Assembly: GCA_024236215.1 (NCBI GenBank)
Contig: JACKKX010000001.1
Coordinates: forward strand, 1-64,000
DNA from: Novosphingobium sp.
Lineage (GTDB): Bacteria; Pseudomonadota; Alphaproteobacteria; Sphingomonadales; Sphingomonadaceae
Reading direction: 5' to 3'
DNA: 64,000 nt
The number at the start of each line of letters is the position of its first letter. Positions within the stretch are counted from its first letter, which is position 1. The notes under the pieces were generated by a model, which was given only the letters and a program-made list of their open reading frames with translations, searched no databases and was not told the DNA's origin. Of this stretch, positions 25,863 through 34,903 are shown in pieces. The translations under genes and the position numbers were made by a program.

Positions 25863-25895
25863 ATGGTTCAGTTCGGCGGAAAGCCTCTCTTGTGA
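25863..25895 (+). CDS. Possible 10-residue leader peptide coupled to the transporter gene
   Basis: ATG preceded by GGAGGG at 4 bp, the best ribosome site in the interval. The frame reads MVQFGGKPLL and stops at a TGA that overlaps the GTG start of the transporter (GTGA). It may serve only to load ribosomes for the weakly signalled GTG. Alternatively it marks the true transporter start followed by a one-base sequence error. Confidence 0.4.
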   Translation: MVQFGGKPLL

Positions 25896-27433
25896 GCAGC
25901 CCCTTCTCCCTGCTCGACTGGCTGGTGATCGGCCTCTACGTCACCCTGCTGTTCACCGGGGGCTGGCTGTTCCGCCCCCGGCAGACCGAGGACACGCACG
26001 ATTATTTCCTGGCAGGCGGACAGGTTCCGGCCTGGATGGCGGCGATCTCAGTACTGTCGGCAACCCAGAGCGCGGCAACCTTTCTGGGCGGACCCGATTA
26101 CGGCTTCCGGAACGACTATACCTATATCGCCGGGAATATCGGCGGGCTGATCGGCGCGCTGTTCGTGGCGCATTACATGATCCCGCGCTTCTATGCGATC
26201 AAAGCGACCACGGTGTACGAACTGCTCGAAACGCGCTTCAGCCGCCGCGCGATGCGCTGGGCGGGCGGGATGTTCCTGATCGGGCGGGTCTTTGCCGGGG
26301 GCGCACGGGTCTATCTGGCGGCGATTGCCGTCTCGATGGTGATGTTTGCCAGCATCGATGCCACCGGAATCGTCATCGCTGCCGCGCTGGTGATGCTGGC
26401 CGCCTTTCTGTTCACCTTTGCCGGCGGGCTGCGCAGCGTGATTCTCAACGATCTGCTGCAATTCGCGATCTATCTCGGCGCGGCACTGGCCACGCTGATC
26501 TGGCTGTGGACCAGCATCCCGGCGAGCGCCGCAGACATCGTTCACGGCCTGGCCAACGCGCCCGATGGCGTCAACAAACTGCGCCTGTTCGACTGGTCGT
26601 TCGATCCCGCCAAACCCTTCGCCATGCCCGCAATCGTCTTCGGCCTGTCGCTGCTCTACATCGCTTCGACCGGGACCGACCAGGATGTCACCCAGCGCCT
26701 ACTGGCCTCGCCCGACGCCAAAATCGGATCGCGCGGGCTGATGCTCTCGCTGGTGGGAACGGTGCCGGTGGTGTTCATGTTCATCACCATCGGGCTGCTG
26801 CTGCACGTGGTTTACCAGCGGCCCGAACTGATGGGGGGGAAAACGCTTGAGCTGGGCACCACCTTTGAAGGGCAGAAGATCAGCACTTTCATGCACTATT
26901 TCCTGACCCAGCTGCCCGCGGGGCTGCGCGGACTGGTCACAGCCGGTGTCTTTGCCGCCGCGATCGCAACGACCAATTCGGCGCTCAACGCGATGAGCTC
27001 GGTTATGGTCCAGGATTTCTACCGCCCGTGGAAGGAGAAGCGCGCACAGGTGGGAGAGCATCACTATGTCCAGGCGGGCCGGTGGGGCATGGCGATTGCC
27101 GGGATCGCAATGTTCGGCTTTGCCGTGGTCAGCTTCTACTGGCAGCGCGCCAGCGACAAGCCGCTGCTCGAATTCGCGCTGCAAGTAATGGTCTTCGCCT
27201 ATGCCGGGCTGCTCGGGGTATATTTCACCGCGCTGTTTTCCTCGCGGGGCACCACCAATTCGGTGATCGCCGCGCTGATCGCCGGATTTGTCGCCGTGGC
27301 CTGCTGCCAGCCCTATATCGCCGCCGCGCTGCACCTGCCCGAATGGCTCGGGAAACTGGCCTTCCCCTGGCAGCTGTGCATTGGCACTGCGGTGGCGACC
27401 GTGGTCTGCAATTTACCCAGGGGCAACCGGTGA
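25892..27433 (+). CDS. Sodium:solute symporter (SSS family), likely amino-sugar uptake
   Basis: 513 aa with about 13 membrane segments. SSS signatures include FLAGGQVPAWMAAISVLSA near the N-terminus and GTDQDVTQRLLAS in the middle, with AAAIATTNSALNAMSSVMVQD later. GTG start within GTGA overlapping the short leader; the longer open frame to 25775 is not protein-like. Placement between nagA and murQ suggests GlcNAc and/or MurNAc import in an organism without a dedicated PTS here (inference). It overlaps murQ by 4 bp (GTGA). Confidence 0.9.
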   Translation: MSSPFSLLDWLVIGLYVTLLFTGGWLFRPRQTEDTHDYFLAGGQVPAWMAAISVLSATQSAATFLGGPDYGFRNDYTYIAGNIGGLIGALFVAHYMIPRFYAIKATTVYELLETRFSRRAMRWAGGMFLIGRVFAGGARVYLAAIAVSMVMFASIDATGIVIAAALVMLAAFLFTFAGGLRSVILNDLLQFAIYLGAALATLIWLWTSIPASAADIVHGLANAPDGVNKLRLFDWSFDPAKPFAMPAIVFGLSLLYIASTGTDQDVTQRLLASPDAKIGSRGLMLSLVGTVPVVFMFITIGLLLHVVYQRPELMGGKTLELGTTFEGQKISTFMHYFLTQLPAGLRGLVTAGVFAAAIATTNSALNAMSSVMVQDFYRPWKEKRAQVGEHHYVQAGRWGMAIAGIAMFGFAVVSFYWQRASDKPLLEFALQVMVFAYAGLLGVYFTALFSSRGTTNSVIAALIAGFVAVACCQPYIAAALHLPEWLGKLAFPWQLCIGTAVATVVCNLPRGNR

Positions 27434-28335
27434 GCCAGGCCGGTTCCGCCACGGAAGATGTCGACCCCCGCTATTGCGGGATCGAGGAATGGTCGGCACA
27501 GGCCATGGTCGATGCCATGATCGAAGGCCAGGCCGCAGCGATCGAAGCGGTGCGCGCCTGCTCTTCTGCACTTGCCGCCGCCGCCGATGCCGCGGCGGAG
27601 CGGCTGGGCGATTCCGGGCGGCTAATCTACATCGGCGCGGGCACTTCGGGCCGACTTGGCGTCCTCGACGGGGTCGAGCTGATCCCCACCTTCGGCTGGT
27701 CCGACACGCGCTTGGCCCACGCTCTCGCCGGGGGTGACGCGGCGATGCTGGGGCCGGTCGAGGGGGCCGAAGACGATGCCGCCGCTGCCGAAGCGCGGAT
27801 CGCCGCGATCGCACCGAAGACGGGCGACGTGGCGATCGCCATCGCGGCATCGGGCCGCACGCCCTATGCGATTGCCGCCCTGAAAGCGGCAGGCAAGGCC
27901 GGAGCCATGACCATCGCGATCGCCAACAATCCTGATAGTGCATTGCTTGCGATAGCGGATTTCGCGCTCGCCGCGCCAACCGGCGCCGAAGTCATCGCCG
28001 GATCGACCCGGATGAAGGCCGGCACCGCCCAGAAAGCGATCCTCAACGTGCTTTCGACCACGATCATGCTGCGCAAGGGCCGGGTCTATCGCGGGCAGAT
28101 GGTGCACATGGCGCTGACCAACGACAAGCTTCGCCACCGCGCTCGGCTGATGGTGTCACGCCTGGCCGAATGCGATGAAGATGCCGCCGCCGCCGCGCTG
28201 GCCGAAGGCGGAGAGGTCCGCGCCGCGGTGTTGATCGCATCGGGGCTGAACCGCGACGCGGCCACCGCGCTGCTGGAGGCGAACGGAGGCAACCTGCACC
28301 GCGCTCTCAACGACCTGGACAGGAGACCGGCATGA
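27430..28335 (+). CDS. murQ: N-acetylmuramic acid 6-phosphate etherase
   Basis: 301 aa, SIS fold. YIGAGTSGRLGVLDGVELIP and GPVEGAEDDAAAAEA carry the two catalytic acidic positions; IAASGRTPYAIAAL, GSTRMKAGTAQKAILNVLST and the C-terminal helix run (GLNRDAATALLEANGGNLHR) complete the family pattern. Cleaves the lactyl ether of MurNAc-6-P to give GlcNAc-6-P, the NagA substrate. GTG start overlapping the transporter stop; ends overlapping the kinase gene by 4 bp (ATGA). Confidence 0.95.
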   Translation: MSQAGSATEDVDPRYCGIEEWSAQAMVDAMIEGQAAAIEAVRACSSALAAAADAAAERLGDSGRLIYIGAGTSGRLGVLDGVELIPTFGWSDTRLAHALAGGDAAMLGPVEGAEDDAAAAEARIAAIAPKTGDVAIAIAASGRTPYAIAALKAAGKAGAMTIAIANNPDSALLAIADFALAAPTGAEVIAGSTRMKAGTAQKAILNVLSTTIMLRKGRVYRGQMVHMALTNDKLRHRARLMVSRLAECDEDAAAAALAEGGEVRAAVLIASGLNRDAATALLEANGGNLHRALNDLDRRPA

Positions 28336-29216
28336 CCCGCTATTTCCTCGGCATCGATGGCGGCGGCAGCCACTGCCGGGCCCGGCTGACAGATGCGGAG
28401 GGCACGGTCCTGGGCGAAGGAAGGGCGGGACCGGCCAACTCGCGGGCCGGCTTCGAACCGATGATCCAGAGCCTGTCCGAGGCCAGCAACGAGGCGCTGG
28501 CGGCTTCCGGTCTGGGTACAGGGGATCTTGGCGAAATCGCGATGGGGGCGGGTTTGGCCGGAATCTCGCGGATCGGCATTCGCGAAAAGCTGGCCGGACT
28601 GGCCTTGCCCTTCGCCTCGACCCGGTTCGATAGCGACGCGGTGATCGCCAATCTTGGCGCGCACCGGGGCGAGGACGGCGCGGTGCTGATCCTGGGCACT
28701 GGCTCGATCGCCCATATCCGGCAGGACGGGCGCTCCTATTCGATCGGGGGCTATGGCTTTCCGATTTCCGACGAAGGCAGCGGCGCGGCGCTGGGCCTGA
28801 GCGCGATGCGCCACGCGCTGCGCGCGCTCGACGGTCGCACCAAGCCCACCCCGCTTTCCGCGGCGATAACCGCCCGGTTCGGACACGATACCGCGCGCGC
28901 GATCGAATGGATGGATAACGCCGTCCCGCGCGATTACGGAAGTCTCGCCCCGGTGGTGCTCGACTATGCCGAGGCTGGCGACGAAATCGCACATGCGATC
29001 GTCGAGGAAGCAGCGCGGCACATCGAACGATTCATCGAGACCGTGTTCCAGCGCGGCGTGCAGAACTGCTCGCTGCTGGGAGGGCTGGCCCCGCGCATCC
29101 AGCCCTGGCTCAAGGCCCGGACGGTCGCCCGGCTTTCCCGGCCCGAGGGCGACGCACTTGACGGTGCACTCTATCTTGCCGGACTGCGTCTGCCCGCACC
29201 GTTGGATCGTGGATAG
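28332..29216 (+). CDS. BadF/BadG-type N-acetylglucosamine / N-acetylmuramate kinase
   Basis: 294 aa, ASKHA ATPase fold: phosphate-1 loop FLGIDGGGSHCRARLTD at the N-terminus, LGTGSIAHIR (phosphate-2) and GGYGFPISDEGSGAALGLSA, typical of the GlcNAc/MurNAc kinase group. Would phosphorylate sugar brought in by the SSS transporter, making the substrates of MurQ and NagA. Last gene of the coupled salvage operon. Confidence 0.9.
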   Translation: MTRYFLGIDGGGSHCRARLTDAEGTVLGEGRAGPANSRAGFEPMIQSLSEASNEALAASGLGTGDLGEIAMGAGLAGISRIGIREKLAGLALPFASTRFDSDAVIANLGAHRGEDGAVLILGTGSIAHIRQDGRSYSIGGYGFPISDEGSGAALGLSAMRHALRALDGRTKPTPLSAAITARFGHDTARAIEWMDNAVPRDYGSLAPVVLDYAEAGDEIAHAIVEEAARHIERFIETVFQRGVQNCSLLGGLAPRIQPWLKARTVARLSRPEGDALDGALYLAGLRLPAPLDRG

Positions 29217-29264
29217 TCGCGCCCTGCCACTTGTCTGCGCGGCGGCTTGCCGCAAGCTGGCGCC

Positions 29265-30299
29265 ATGCTCGCTCACTTACCTAGGCCGATCGCGGCGCTG
29301 ATCGCCATTGCCTTTGTGGCGGCTGGACTGTGGTGCTTCGCGGCTCCGCCCAAGGCTCCGGCGATTGCCGCCCCGGGGCAATACACCGACCTGATGCTCT
29401 ACCGCGACGTGACCTTGGCGGTGCAGACGGGCGAACCCTATCATCAGGCCGCGACGCGGTTGCAGCGCGCCCATGGCTACCCCACCCAGCCCTTCGTCAC
29501 CGTGCGTCTGCCCACGCTCTATCTCGCACTGGCCAAGTTCGGGGCGAAACCGATGCAGTTTGCCGCGCTGGGGCTACTGCTAGCCAACCTGGTCGCCTGG
29601 GCCGCAGCGCTTCCCGCCATACTCAAACCGGTCGAGCGGATCGGCGCGCTGCTGGGTCTGGTGCTGGCCGGGGCAGCGATCGGCTCGATCGACCTGCTGG
29701 GCTTTTCGGAGCTGTGGTGCGGGCTGCTGCTCTCGCTCGCGCTGGCGCTGCGGCTGCACCGGCCCGAGCGCTGGTGGCCGGTCGTCCTGGCGGTCGGCAT
29801 CGCGCTGGCAATCCGTGAACTGGCTCTGCCCTTCGCGCTGCTGGGCGCGGCGTTCGCGCTGTGGCAGCGGCGCTGGCGCGAACTGGCCGCCTGGGGCTTG
29901 CTGCTGGCGTTGTTCGCGGGCGGACTGGTGCTCCATGCCCAGGCCGTGATGGCCGAGATCCGTCCCGGAGACATCGTTTCGCCCGGCTGGAGCGCGGGGC
30001 AAGGGCTGCGCGGCCTGCTCACCGCATTGGCCTATACCACCGTCTGGCAGCAGGCGCCGCTACCCTGGGCAATGCTGGCGTGCCTGATCCCCGCACTCGG
30101 CTGGTTGGCGCTGAGCGGTCGCGGCGCCCCCTTTGCGCTGCTGCTGCTGGGGGGCTACGCGCTGATGCTGGCGCTGTTCGCCCGGCCGGACAATTTCTAT
30201 TGGGGCTTCGTGCTGCTGCCCGCCTGGTTCATCGGCTATGCGCTGATCCCGCGCGCGCTGGGCCAGTTGGTCCGCGCGATCACTGCGCCGCCCCGCTGA
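29265..30299 (+). CDS. Polytopic membrane protein, glycosyltransferase-87/mannosyltransferase-like
   Basis: 344 aa from ATG 29265 (TTG 29247 is possible). About ten hydrophobic segments. The N-terminal loop (GQYTDLMLYRDVTLAVQTGE, HGYPTQPFVTVRLPTLYLAL) resembles the first periplasmic loop of GT-C lipid-linked glycosyltransferases. No catalytic residue can be assigned with confidence. It ends 20 bp inside the convergent M28 peptidase gene. Function unknown. Confidence 0.75.
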   Translation: MLAHLPRPIAALIAIAFVAAGLWCFAAPPKAPAIAAPGQYTDLMLYRDVTLAVQTGEPYHQAATRLQRAHGYPTQPFVTVRLPTLYLALAKFGAKPMQFAALGLLLANLVAWAAALPAILKPVERIGALLGLVLAGAAIGSIDLLGFSELWCGLLLSLALALRLHRPERWWPVVLAVGIALAIRELALPFALLGAAFALWQRRWRELAAWGLLLALFAGGLVLHAQAVMAEIRPGDIVSPGWSAGQGLRGLLTALAYTTVWQQAPLPWAMLACLIPALGWLALSGRGAPFALLLLGGYALMLALFARPDNFYWGFVLLPAWFIGYALIPRALGQLVRAITAPPR

Positions 30300-31638
30300 T
30301 CGGCCCGGTTTCGTTGGCGACGATCGCCAGCACCCGCGTCCACGCCTCTACATTCTGCGCCAGCTGTGCCGGATCGACCTTGTCGAGCGTATCGTCAGGC
30401 GTGTGATGCAGATCGAAATAGCGAGTGCCGTCCTGATCGAGGTCGATTACCGCCGCGCCGCTCGCCTTGGCAATTTCGCCGATGTCCGCCCCGCCGCCTG
30501 CCTTCGCCGCGTTAACCGGAATGCCCAGCGGGGCCAGCGCGGCGGCGATCCGCTCGGCGAGCGGCTTGTTCGCCGCGGCCAGATTGAACGAGACCCGCCA
30601 GACCCGGTCGGCGCCGAAATCGCTCTCCATTGCCAGGGCATGCGGTTCGCTTGCGTGGGCCTTGGCATAGGCTGCGCCGCCGAACACCCCAACCTCTTCC
30701 GATCCGGCCCAGAGCAGGCGGATCGTGCGCAGCGGCTGGCCATGCTTCGCCACATTGAGTGCGGCGGCGGTGATGATCCCGCACCCCGCTCCGTCGTCGA
30801 TCGCGCCGGTGCCCAGATCCCACGAATCGAGATGGCAGGCGAGCAGAACCGGAGCCAGCGAGGGATCGCGCCCCGGCAATTCTGCCAGCACGTTGCCCGA
30901 AGGAAGTTCGCCCACCGCGTGTCCCTCAAGCACAAGGTGTATGGTCATCGCCTGGCCCCTGCCCGCGATCCGCGCGATCAGATCGGCGTCGGGGCCTGAA
31001 ACCGCCCCGGCAGGAATCGCCTTGGTCCCCTCAGGGAAATTGGTTCCGCCGGTGTGCGGATCGCGGTTGTGGTCGGTCCCGATCGAGCGGATCACCACCG
31101 CCAGCGCGCCCTTGCTTGCCCCGATCGCCGGCCCCTGGCGCCGCGCCTGGCCGAAGGGACCATAACCCGAACCATCCTGGCTCGCGACGAAGGCGTGGTC
31201 GATATAGGCGATCTTGCCCGCGAGCGAACCCGCCGGAGCCGCCCTGAGCGCATCGAGTGAGGCGAAATAGACCACCGGCGCGGTCAACCCGCCCACCGGT
31301 GTCGGCGCGGAATTGCCCAGCGCGGTGATGTGCAGGCGCTGTGGATAGGGCCCGGTCAGCTCGGCGCTTTCCGCCCCGCGAACCCAGCCCGCGATCGTGA
31401 AGGGTTCGACCCGGACGTTCTGAAAACCGAGCGCTTTCAGCCGCACCACCGCCCAATCGCGCGCCGCCGCCTCACGTGGGGAACCTGCCAGGCGCGGACC
31501 GATCTCGGTGGTAAGGTCGGCAACGATATCCCAGGCCACGCCTTCGCCTTGCGGCGGGGCGGCGCGGGCAGCATGGGCGGGCACGAGGCTCAGGCAAAGC
31601 GCGATCCCGGTCAGAGCCGGGCGATGAAGCTGGGTCAT
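30280..31638 (-). CDS. Exported M28-family zinc peptidase
   Basis: 452 aa. Signal peptide MTQLHRPALTGIALCLSLVP (cleavage near ARAA). A PA-domain-like insert (~residues 115-230) precedes the M28 core: ACHLDSWDLGTGAIDDGAG (first His and bridging Asp), WAGSEEVG (catalytic and metal Glu), MESDFGADR (Asp) and LHHTPDDTLDKVD (last His). Likely a periplasmic amino- or carboxypeptidase. ATG 31638 starts the signal peptide; the longer frame upstream is not coding. Convergent with the preceding membrane-protein gene and divergent from the racemase gene. Confidence 0.92.
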   Translation of the reverse strand: MTQLHRPALTGIALCLSLVPAHAARAAPPQGEGVAWDIVADLTTEIGPRLAGSPREAAARDWAVVRLKALGFQNVRVEPFTIAGWVRGAESAELTGPYPQRLHITALGNSAPTPVGGLTAPVVYFASLDALRAAPAGSLAGKIAYIDHAFVASQDGSGYGPFGQARRQGPAIGASKGALAVVIRSIGTDHNRDPHTGGTNFPEGTKAIPAGAVSGPDADLIARIAGRGQAMTIHLVLEGHAVGELPSGNVLAELPGRDPSLAPVLLACHLDSWDLGTGAIDDGAGCGIITAAALNVAKHGQPLRTIRLLWAGSEEVGVFGGAAYAKAHASEPHALAMESDFGADRVWRVSFNLAAANKPLAERIAAALAPLGIPVNAAKAGGGADIGEIAKASGAAVIDLDQDGTRYFDLHHTPDDTLDKVDPAQLAQNVEAWTRVLAIVANETGPISGAAQ

Positions 31639-31756
31639 TATCGGGCCGTAACACCCTCTTCGATCGCAGGCAAACCCGCCCACCTTCGCCGGCCGCACGA
31701 TTTGCTCTTGGCAATTCGGCGCGAATGGCGCCCAATGGCCGATGGGGGGATTTACC

Positions 31757-33034
31757 ATGCAAATTGATCGCAGAGGAACACTGACAGGACTCGGGATCGC
31801 CGCGGCGGCGCTGGGCGCGGGATCGGCGGCGGCGCTGCCGGTACTCTCGGCGAACAACTTCGGCCTCACCAGAGACAAGGTTTCGCGCGGTAACGGCTGG
31901 ATCGAGATAGACGCCGCTGGATTCGAAGCCAACATCGCCGATCTGCGCAAGCTTGTCGGCCCGGCCCAGCGGATCTGCGCGGTGCTTAAGGGCGATGCCT
32001 ATGGTCACTCGATCGCTCTGCTGATCCCGTCGATCCGGCGAATGGGGATCGATTGCATCGGGATCACCTCAAACGAGGAAGCCCGCGTCGCGCGCAAGCT
32101 GGGCTATCGCGGCACCATTGCCCGGCTACGGACTGCGACGCTTTCCGAGGTGGCGGATGGCCTTGTCTGGCAGATCGAAGAGCTGACGGGAAACCTGGCA
32201 CACGCACGTGCAATAGCCGCGATTGCCCAGCGCAGGGGGCGCCGCCTCGATGTCCATTTCGCGCTCAACTCCACCGGGATGGGCCGCAACGGGCTTGACC
32301 TCACCACGCAGCGCGGGCGCGACGATGCACTGGCGCTGATGGCGGTACCGGGGTTGAAGATCGTTGGATTGATGAGCCACTTCCCGGTCGAGGATCAGGG
32401 TGATGTGCGCGCCTCGCTTGCTCGCTTCCTCAAGGAAAGCGATTGGGCGATCGAGGCGGGCAGACTTGATCGCTCGGCGCTCCGGCGCCATGTCGCCAAT
32501 ACCTTCGCCACGCTGTTCGTTCCCGAAGCCCGGCTTGACATGGTCCGGGTCGGTGGCGCCCTGTTTGGTGACAGCTATGATGGCTTTCGCGATTTTCGCC
32601 ACCTGATGGCCCTCAAGTCGCGGGTCGCCTCGGTCAACTTCTTCCCGGCCGGAAGCTCCGTCAACTATGACCGTACCTATGTGCTGGGGCGCGACAGTGT
32701 GCTTGCCAATGTGCCGCTGGGCTATTCCGACGGCTACCGCCGCGCATTCAGCTATCGCAACAGTCCCCAGTCCGATCCGGTGCAGGATTTTGCGCTGGTC
32801 CGCGGCCAGCGCGTGCCCCTGCTGGGGCGGGTAACGATGAATACGGTGATGCTCGACGTCACCGACCTTGGCGGCGATGTGCAGATGGAGGATGAGGTGG
32901 TCCTTTTCGGCAGACAGAATGGGCAGGAGATCACCCAGCAGCAGGTTGAGGCAAAATCAGGGCTGATGTTCACGGAGATCTACCAGACCTTCGGCATGAT
33001 GCTGCCCCGGGTGCTTGCCGCGCGGCAGCAATAG
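31757..33034 (+). CDS. alr: Exported PLP-dependent alanine (broad-specificity) racemase
   Basis: 425 aa. N-terminus MQIDRRGTLTGLGIAAAALG has a twin-arginine-like RRGTL motif and a hydrophobic stretch, unlike cytosolic Alr. The fold III racemase follows: PLP-Lys78 in CAVLKGDAYGHS and the second catalytic base Tyr304 in SSVNYDRTYVLG, then PLGYSDGYRR and LLGRVTMNTVMLDVTDL. GGGGGA lies ~8 nt upstream of the ATG. Periplasmic broad-specificity racemases are known in other proteobacteria; here the exported location fits nearby peptidase and murein-salvage genes. Supply or recycling of extracellular D-amino acids is an inference. Confidence 0.88.
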   Translation: MQIDRRGTLTGLGIAAAALGAGSAAALPVLSANNFGLTRDKVSRGNGWIEIDAAGFEANIADLRKLVGPAQRICAVLKGDAYGHSIALLIPSIRRMGIDCIGITSNEEARVARKLGYRGTIARLRTATLSEVADGLVWQIEELTGNLAHARAIAAIAQRRGRRLDVHFALNSTGMGRNGLDLTTQRGRDDALALMAVPGLKIVGLMSHFPVEDQGDVRASLARFLKESDWAIEAGRLDRSALRRHVANTFATLFVPEARLDMVRVGGALFGDSYDGFRDFRHLMALKSRVASVNFFPAGSSVNYDRTYVLGRDSVLANVPLGYSDGYRRAFSYRNSPQSDPVQDFALVRGQRVPLLGRVTMNTVMLDVTDLGGDVQMEDEVVLFGRQNGQEITQQQVEAKSGLMFTEIYQTFGMMLPRVLAARQQ

Positions 33035-33114
33035 GCTGCGCTTGCCCCTTTGCACCCGGCTCTGTAGAGGGCGCGGCAAATCTCCGTTCACGCCAATTCC
33101 CAAGAGGATCACCG

Positions 33115-34794
33115 ATGGCCGCCCAATACGCCTTTGTCATGAAGGGCATGACCAAGACCTTCCCCGGCGCGCAAAAGCCGGTGCTCAGCAACATCAACCT
33201 GCAATTCTATCAGGGCGCCAAGATCGGCATCGTCGGCCCCAACGGCGCGGGCAAATCGACCCTGATGAAGATCATGGGCGGGATCGACACCGATTTCACC
33301 GGCGAGGCCTGGCCGGGTGAGAACATCACCGTGGGCTACCTTCCGCAGGAGCCTGAGCTCGACAAGAGCAAGACCGTGCTCGAAAACGTCAAGGACGGCG
33401 CGCGGGCGACCGCCGATCTGGTTGACCGCTTCAACGCGATCAGCGCGGAAATGGGTGATCCGCAGGACGATACCGATTTCGACGCGCTGATGGAGGAGAT
33501 GGGTGATCTGCAGGCCAGGATCGACGCGGTCGATGGCTGGACGCTCGACAACCAGCTCGAAGTGGCGATGGAGGCTCTGCGCTGCCCGCCGGGCGACTGG
33601 CAGGTGGACAACCTTTCCGGCGGTGAAAAGCGCCGCATCGCGCTGACCCGGCTGCTGATCCAGAAGCCCGACATCCTGCTGCTCGACGAACCGACCAACC
33701 ACCTTGACGCGGAATCGGTCGAGTGGCTCGAAAATCACCTCAAGGAATATGCCGGCGCGGTGCTGATGATCACCCACGACCGCTATTTCCTCGATAACGT
33801 GGTTGGCTGGATCCTCGAACTCGATCGCGGCAAGTACTTCCCCTACGAGGGCAACTACTCGACCTACCTCGAAAAGAAGGCCAAACGGCTCGAACAGGAA
33901 GAACGCGAGGAAAGCGGCAAGCAGAAGGCGCTGCAGCGCGAACTTGAATGGATCCGCCAGACCCCGGCCGCACGCCAGACCAAGAGCAAGGCGCGTATCC
34001 GCAAGTTCGAAGAACTGCAGAACGCCCAGGACAACCGCACCGTCGGCAGGGCCCAGATCATCATCCAGGTGCCCGAGCGGCTGGGCGGCAAGGTGATCGA
34101 GGCCAAGAACATCTCCAAGGCCTATGGCGACAAGCTGCTGTTCGAAAACCTCTCGTTCATGCTCCCGCCGGGCGGGATCGTGGGTGTGATCGGGCCGAAC
34201 GGCGCGGGCAAATCCACCCTGTTCCGCCTGATCACCGGCCAGGAGCAGCCCGACAGCGGAACGATCGAAATCGGCAGCACGGTGCACCTGGGCTACGTCG
34301 ACCAGAGCCGCGACGACCTGAACCCCGCCAACAACGTGTGGCAGGAAATTTCGGGCGGGCACGATTACATGACGGTCAACAAGCAGGAGATGAGCACGCG
34401 GGCCTATGTCGGCGCGTTCAACTTCAAGGGCCAGGATCAGCAGAAGAACGTCGGCAAGCTCTCGGGCGGTGAACGCAACCGCGTGCACATGGCCAAGATG
34501 CTGAAGCAGGGCGGCAACGTGCTGCTGCTCGACGAACCGACCAACGATTTGGACGTGGAAACCCTCGCCGCGCTCGAAGACGCGATCGAGAACTTCGCCG
34601 GTTGCGCCGTGGTGATCAGCCACGACCGCTTCTTCCTCGACCGCCTCGCCACCCACATCCTCGCCTTCGAGGGCAACAGCCACGTCGAATGGTTCGAAGG
34701 CAATTTCGCGATGTACGAGGAAGACAAGCGGCGGCGGCTTGGAGATGCCGCGGATAGGCCGACTAGGTTGGCGTACAAGAAGCTGACCCGCTGA
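33115..34794 (+). CDS. ettA: Energy-dependent translational throttle protein EttA (ABC-F)
   Basis: 559 aa with two ABC cassettes and no membrane part. First: GPNGAGKSTLMK, LSGGEKRR, LLDEPTNHLDAES. Second: GPNGAGKSTLFRL, LSGGERNR, LLDEPTNDLDVET. The charged linker and arm between them match the EttA subgroup, which binds the ribosomal E site and gates elongation by ATP/ADP ratio. GAGG precedes the ATG by about 8 bp. Confidence 0.96.
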   Translation: MAAQYAFVMKGMTKTFPGAQKPVLSNINLQFYQGAKIGIVGPNGAGKSTLMKIMGGIDTDFTGEAWPGENITVGYLPQEPELDKSKTVLENVKDGARATADLVDRFNAISAEMGDPQDDTDFDALMEEMGDLQARIDAVDGWTLDNQLEVAMEALRCPPGDWQVDNLSGGEKRRIALTRLLIQKPDILLLDEPTNHLDAESVEWLENHLKEYAGAVLMITHDRYFLDNVVGWILELDRGKYFPYEGNYSTYLEKKAKRLEQEEREESGKQKALQRELEWIRQTPAARQTKSKARIRKFEELQNAQDNRTVGRAQIIIQVPERLGGKVIEAKNISKAYGDKLLFENLSFMLPPGGIVGVIGPNGAGKSTLFRLITGQEQPDSGTIEIGSTVHLGYVDQSRDDLNPANNVWQEISGGHDYMTVNKQEMSTRAYVGAFNFKGQDQQKNVGKLSGGERNRVHMAKMLKQGGNVLLLDEPTNDLDVETLAALEDAIENFAGCAVVISHDRFFLDRLATHILAFEGNSHVEWFEGNFAMYEEDKRRRLGDAADRPTRLAYKKLTR

Positions 34795-34903
34795 ACCTGA
34801 ACGCAAAGCTTACCAAGCCGTTCACGCTGCTGTCAGCGCGAATCGGGTAGCCCTTCATTCATGGTCGCCGCGAAGGTGCGGCGCGTTGGATGGAGAGACG
34901 GCC

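Noticed and set aside
33109-34806. Long minus-strand open frame antisense to ettA
   Set aside because: Mirrors the EttA coding pattern and lacks a recognisable domain or start signal.
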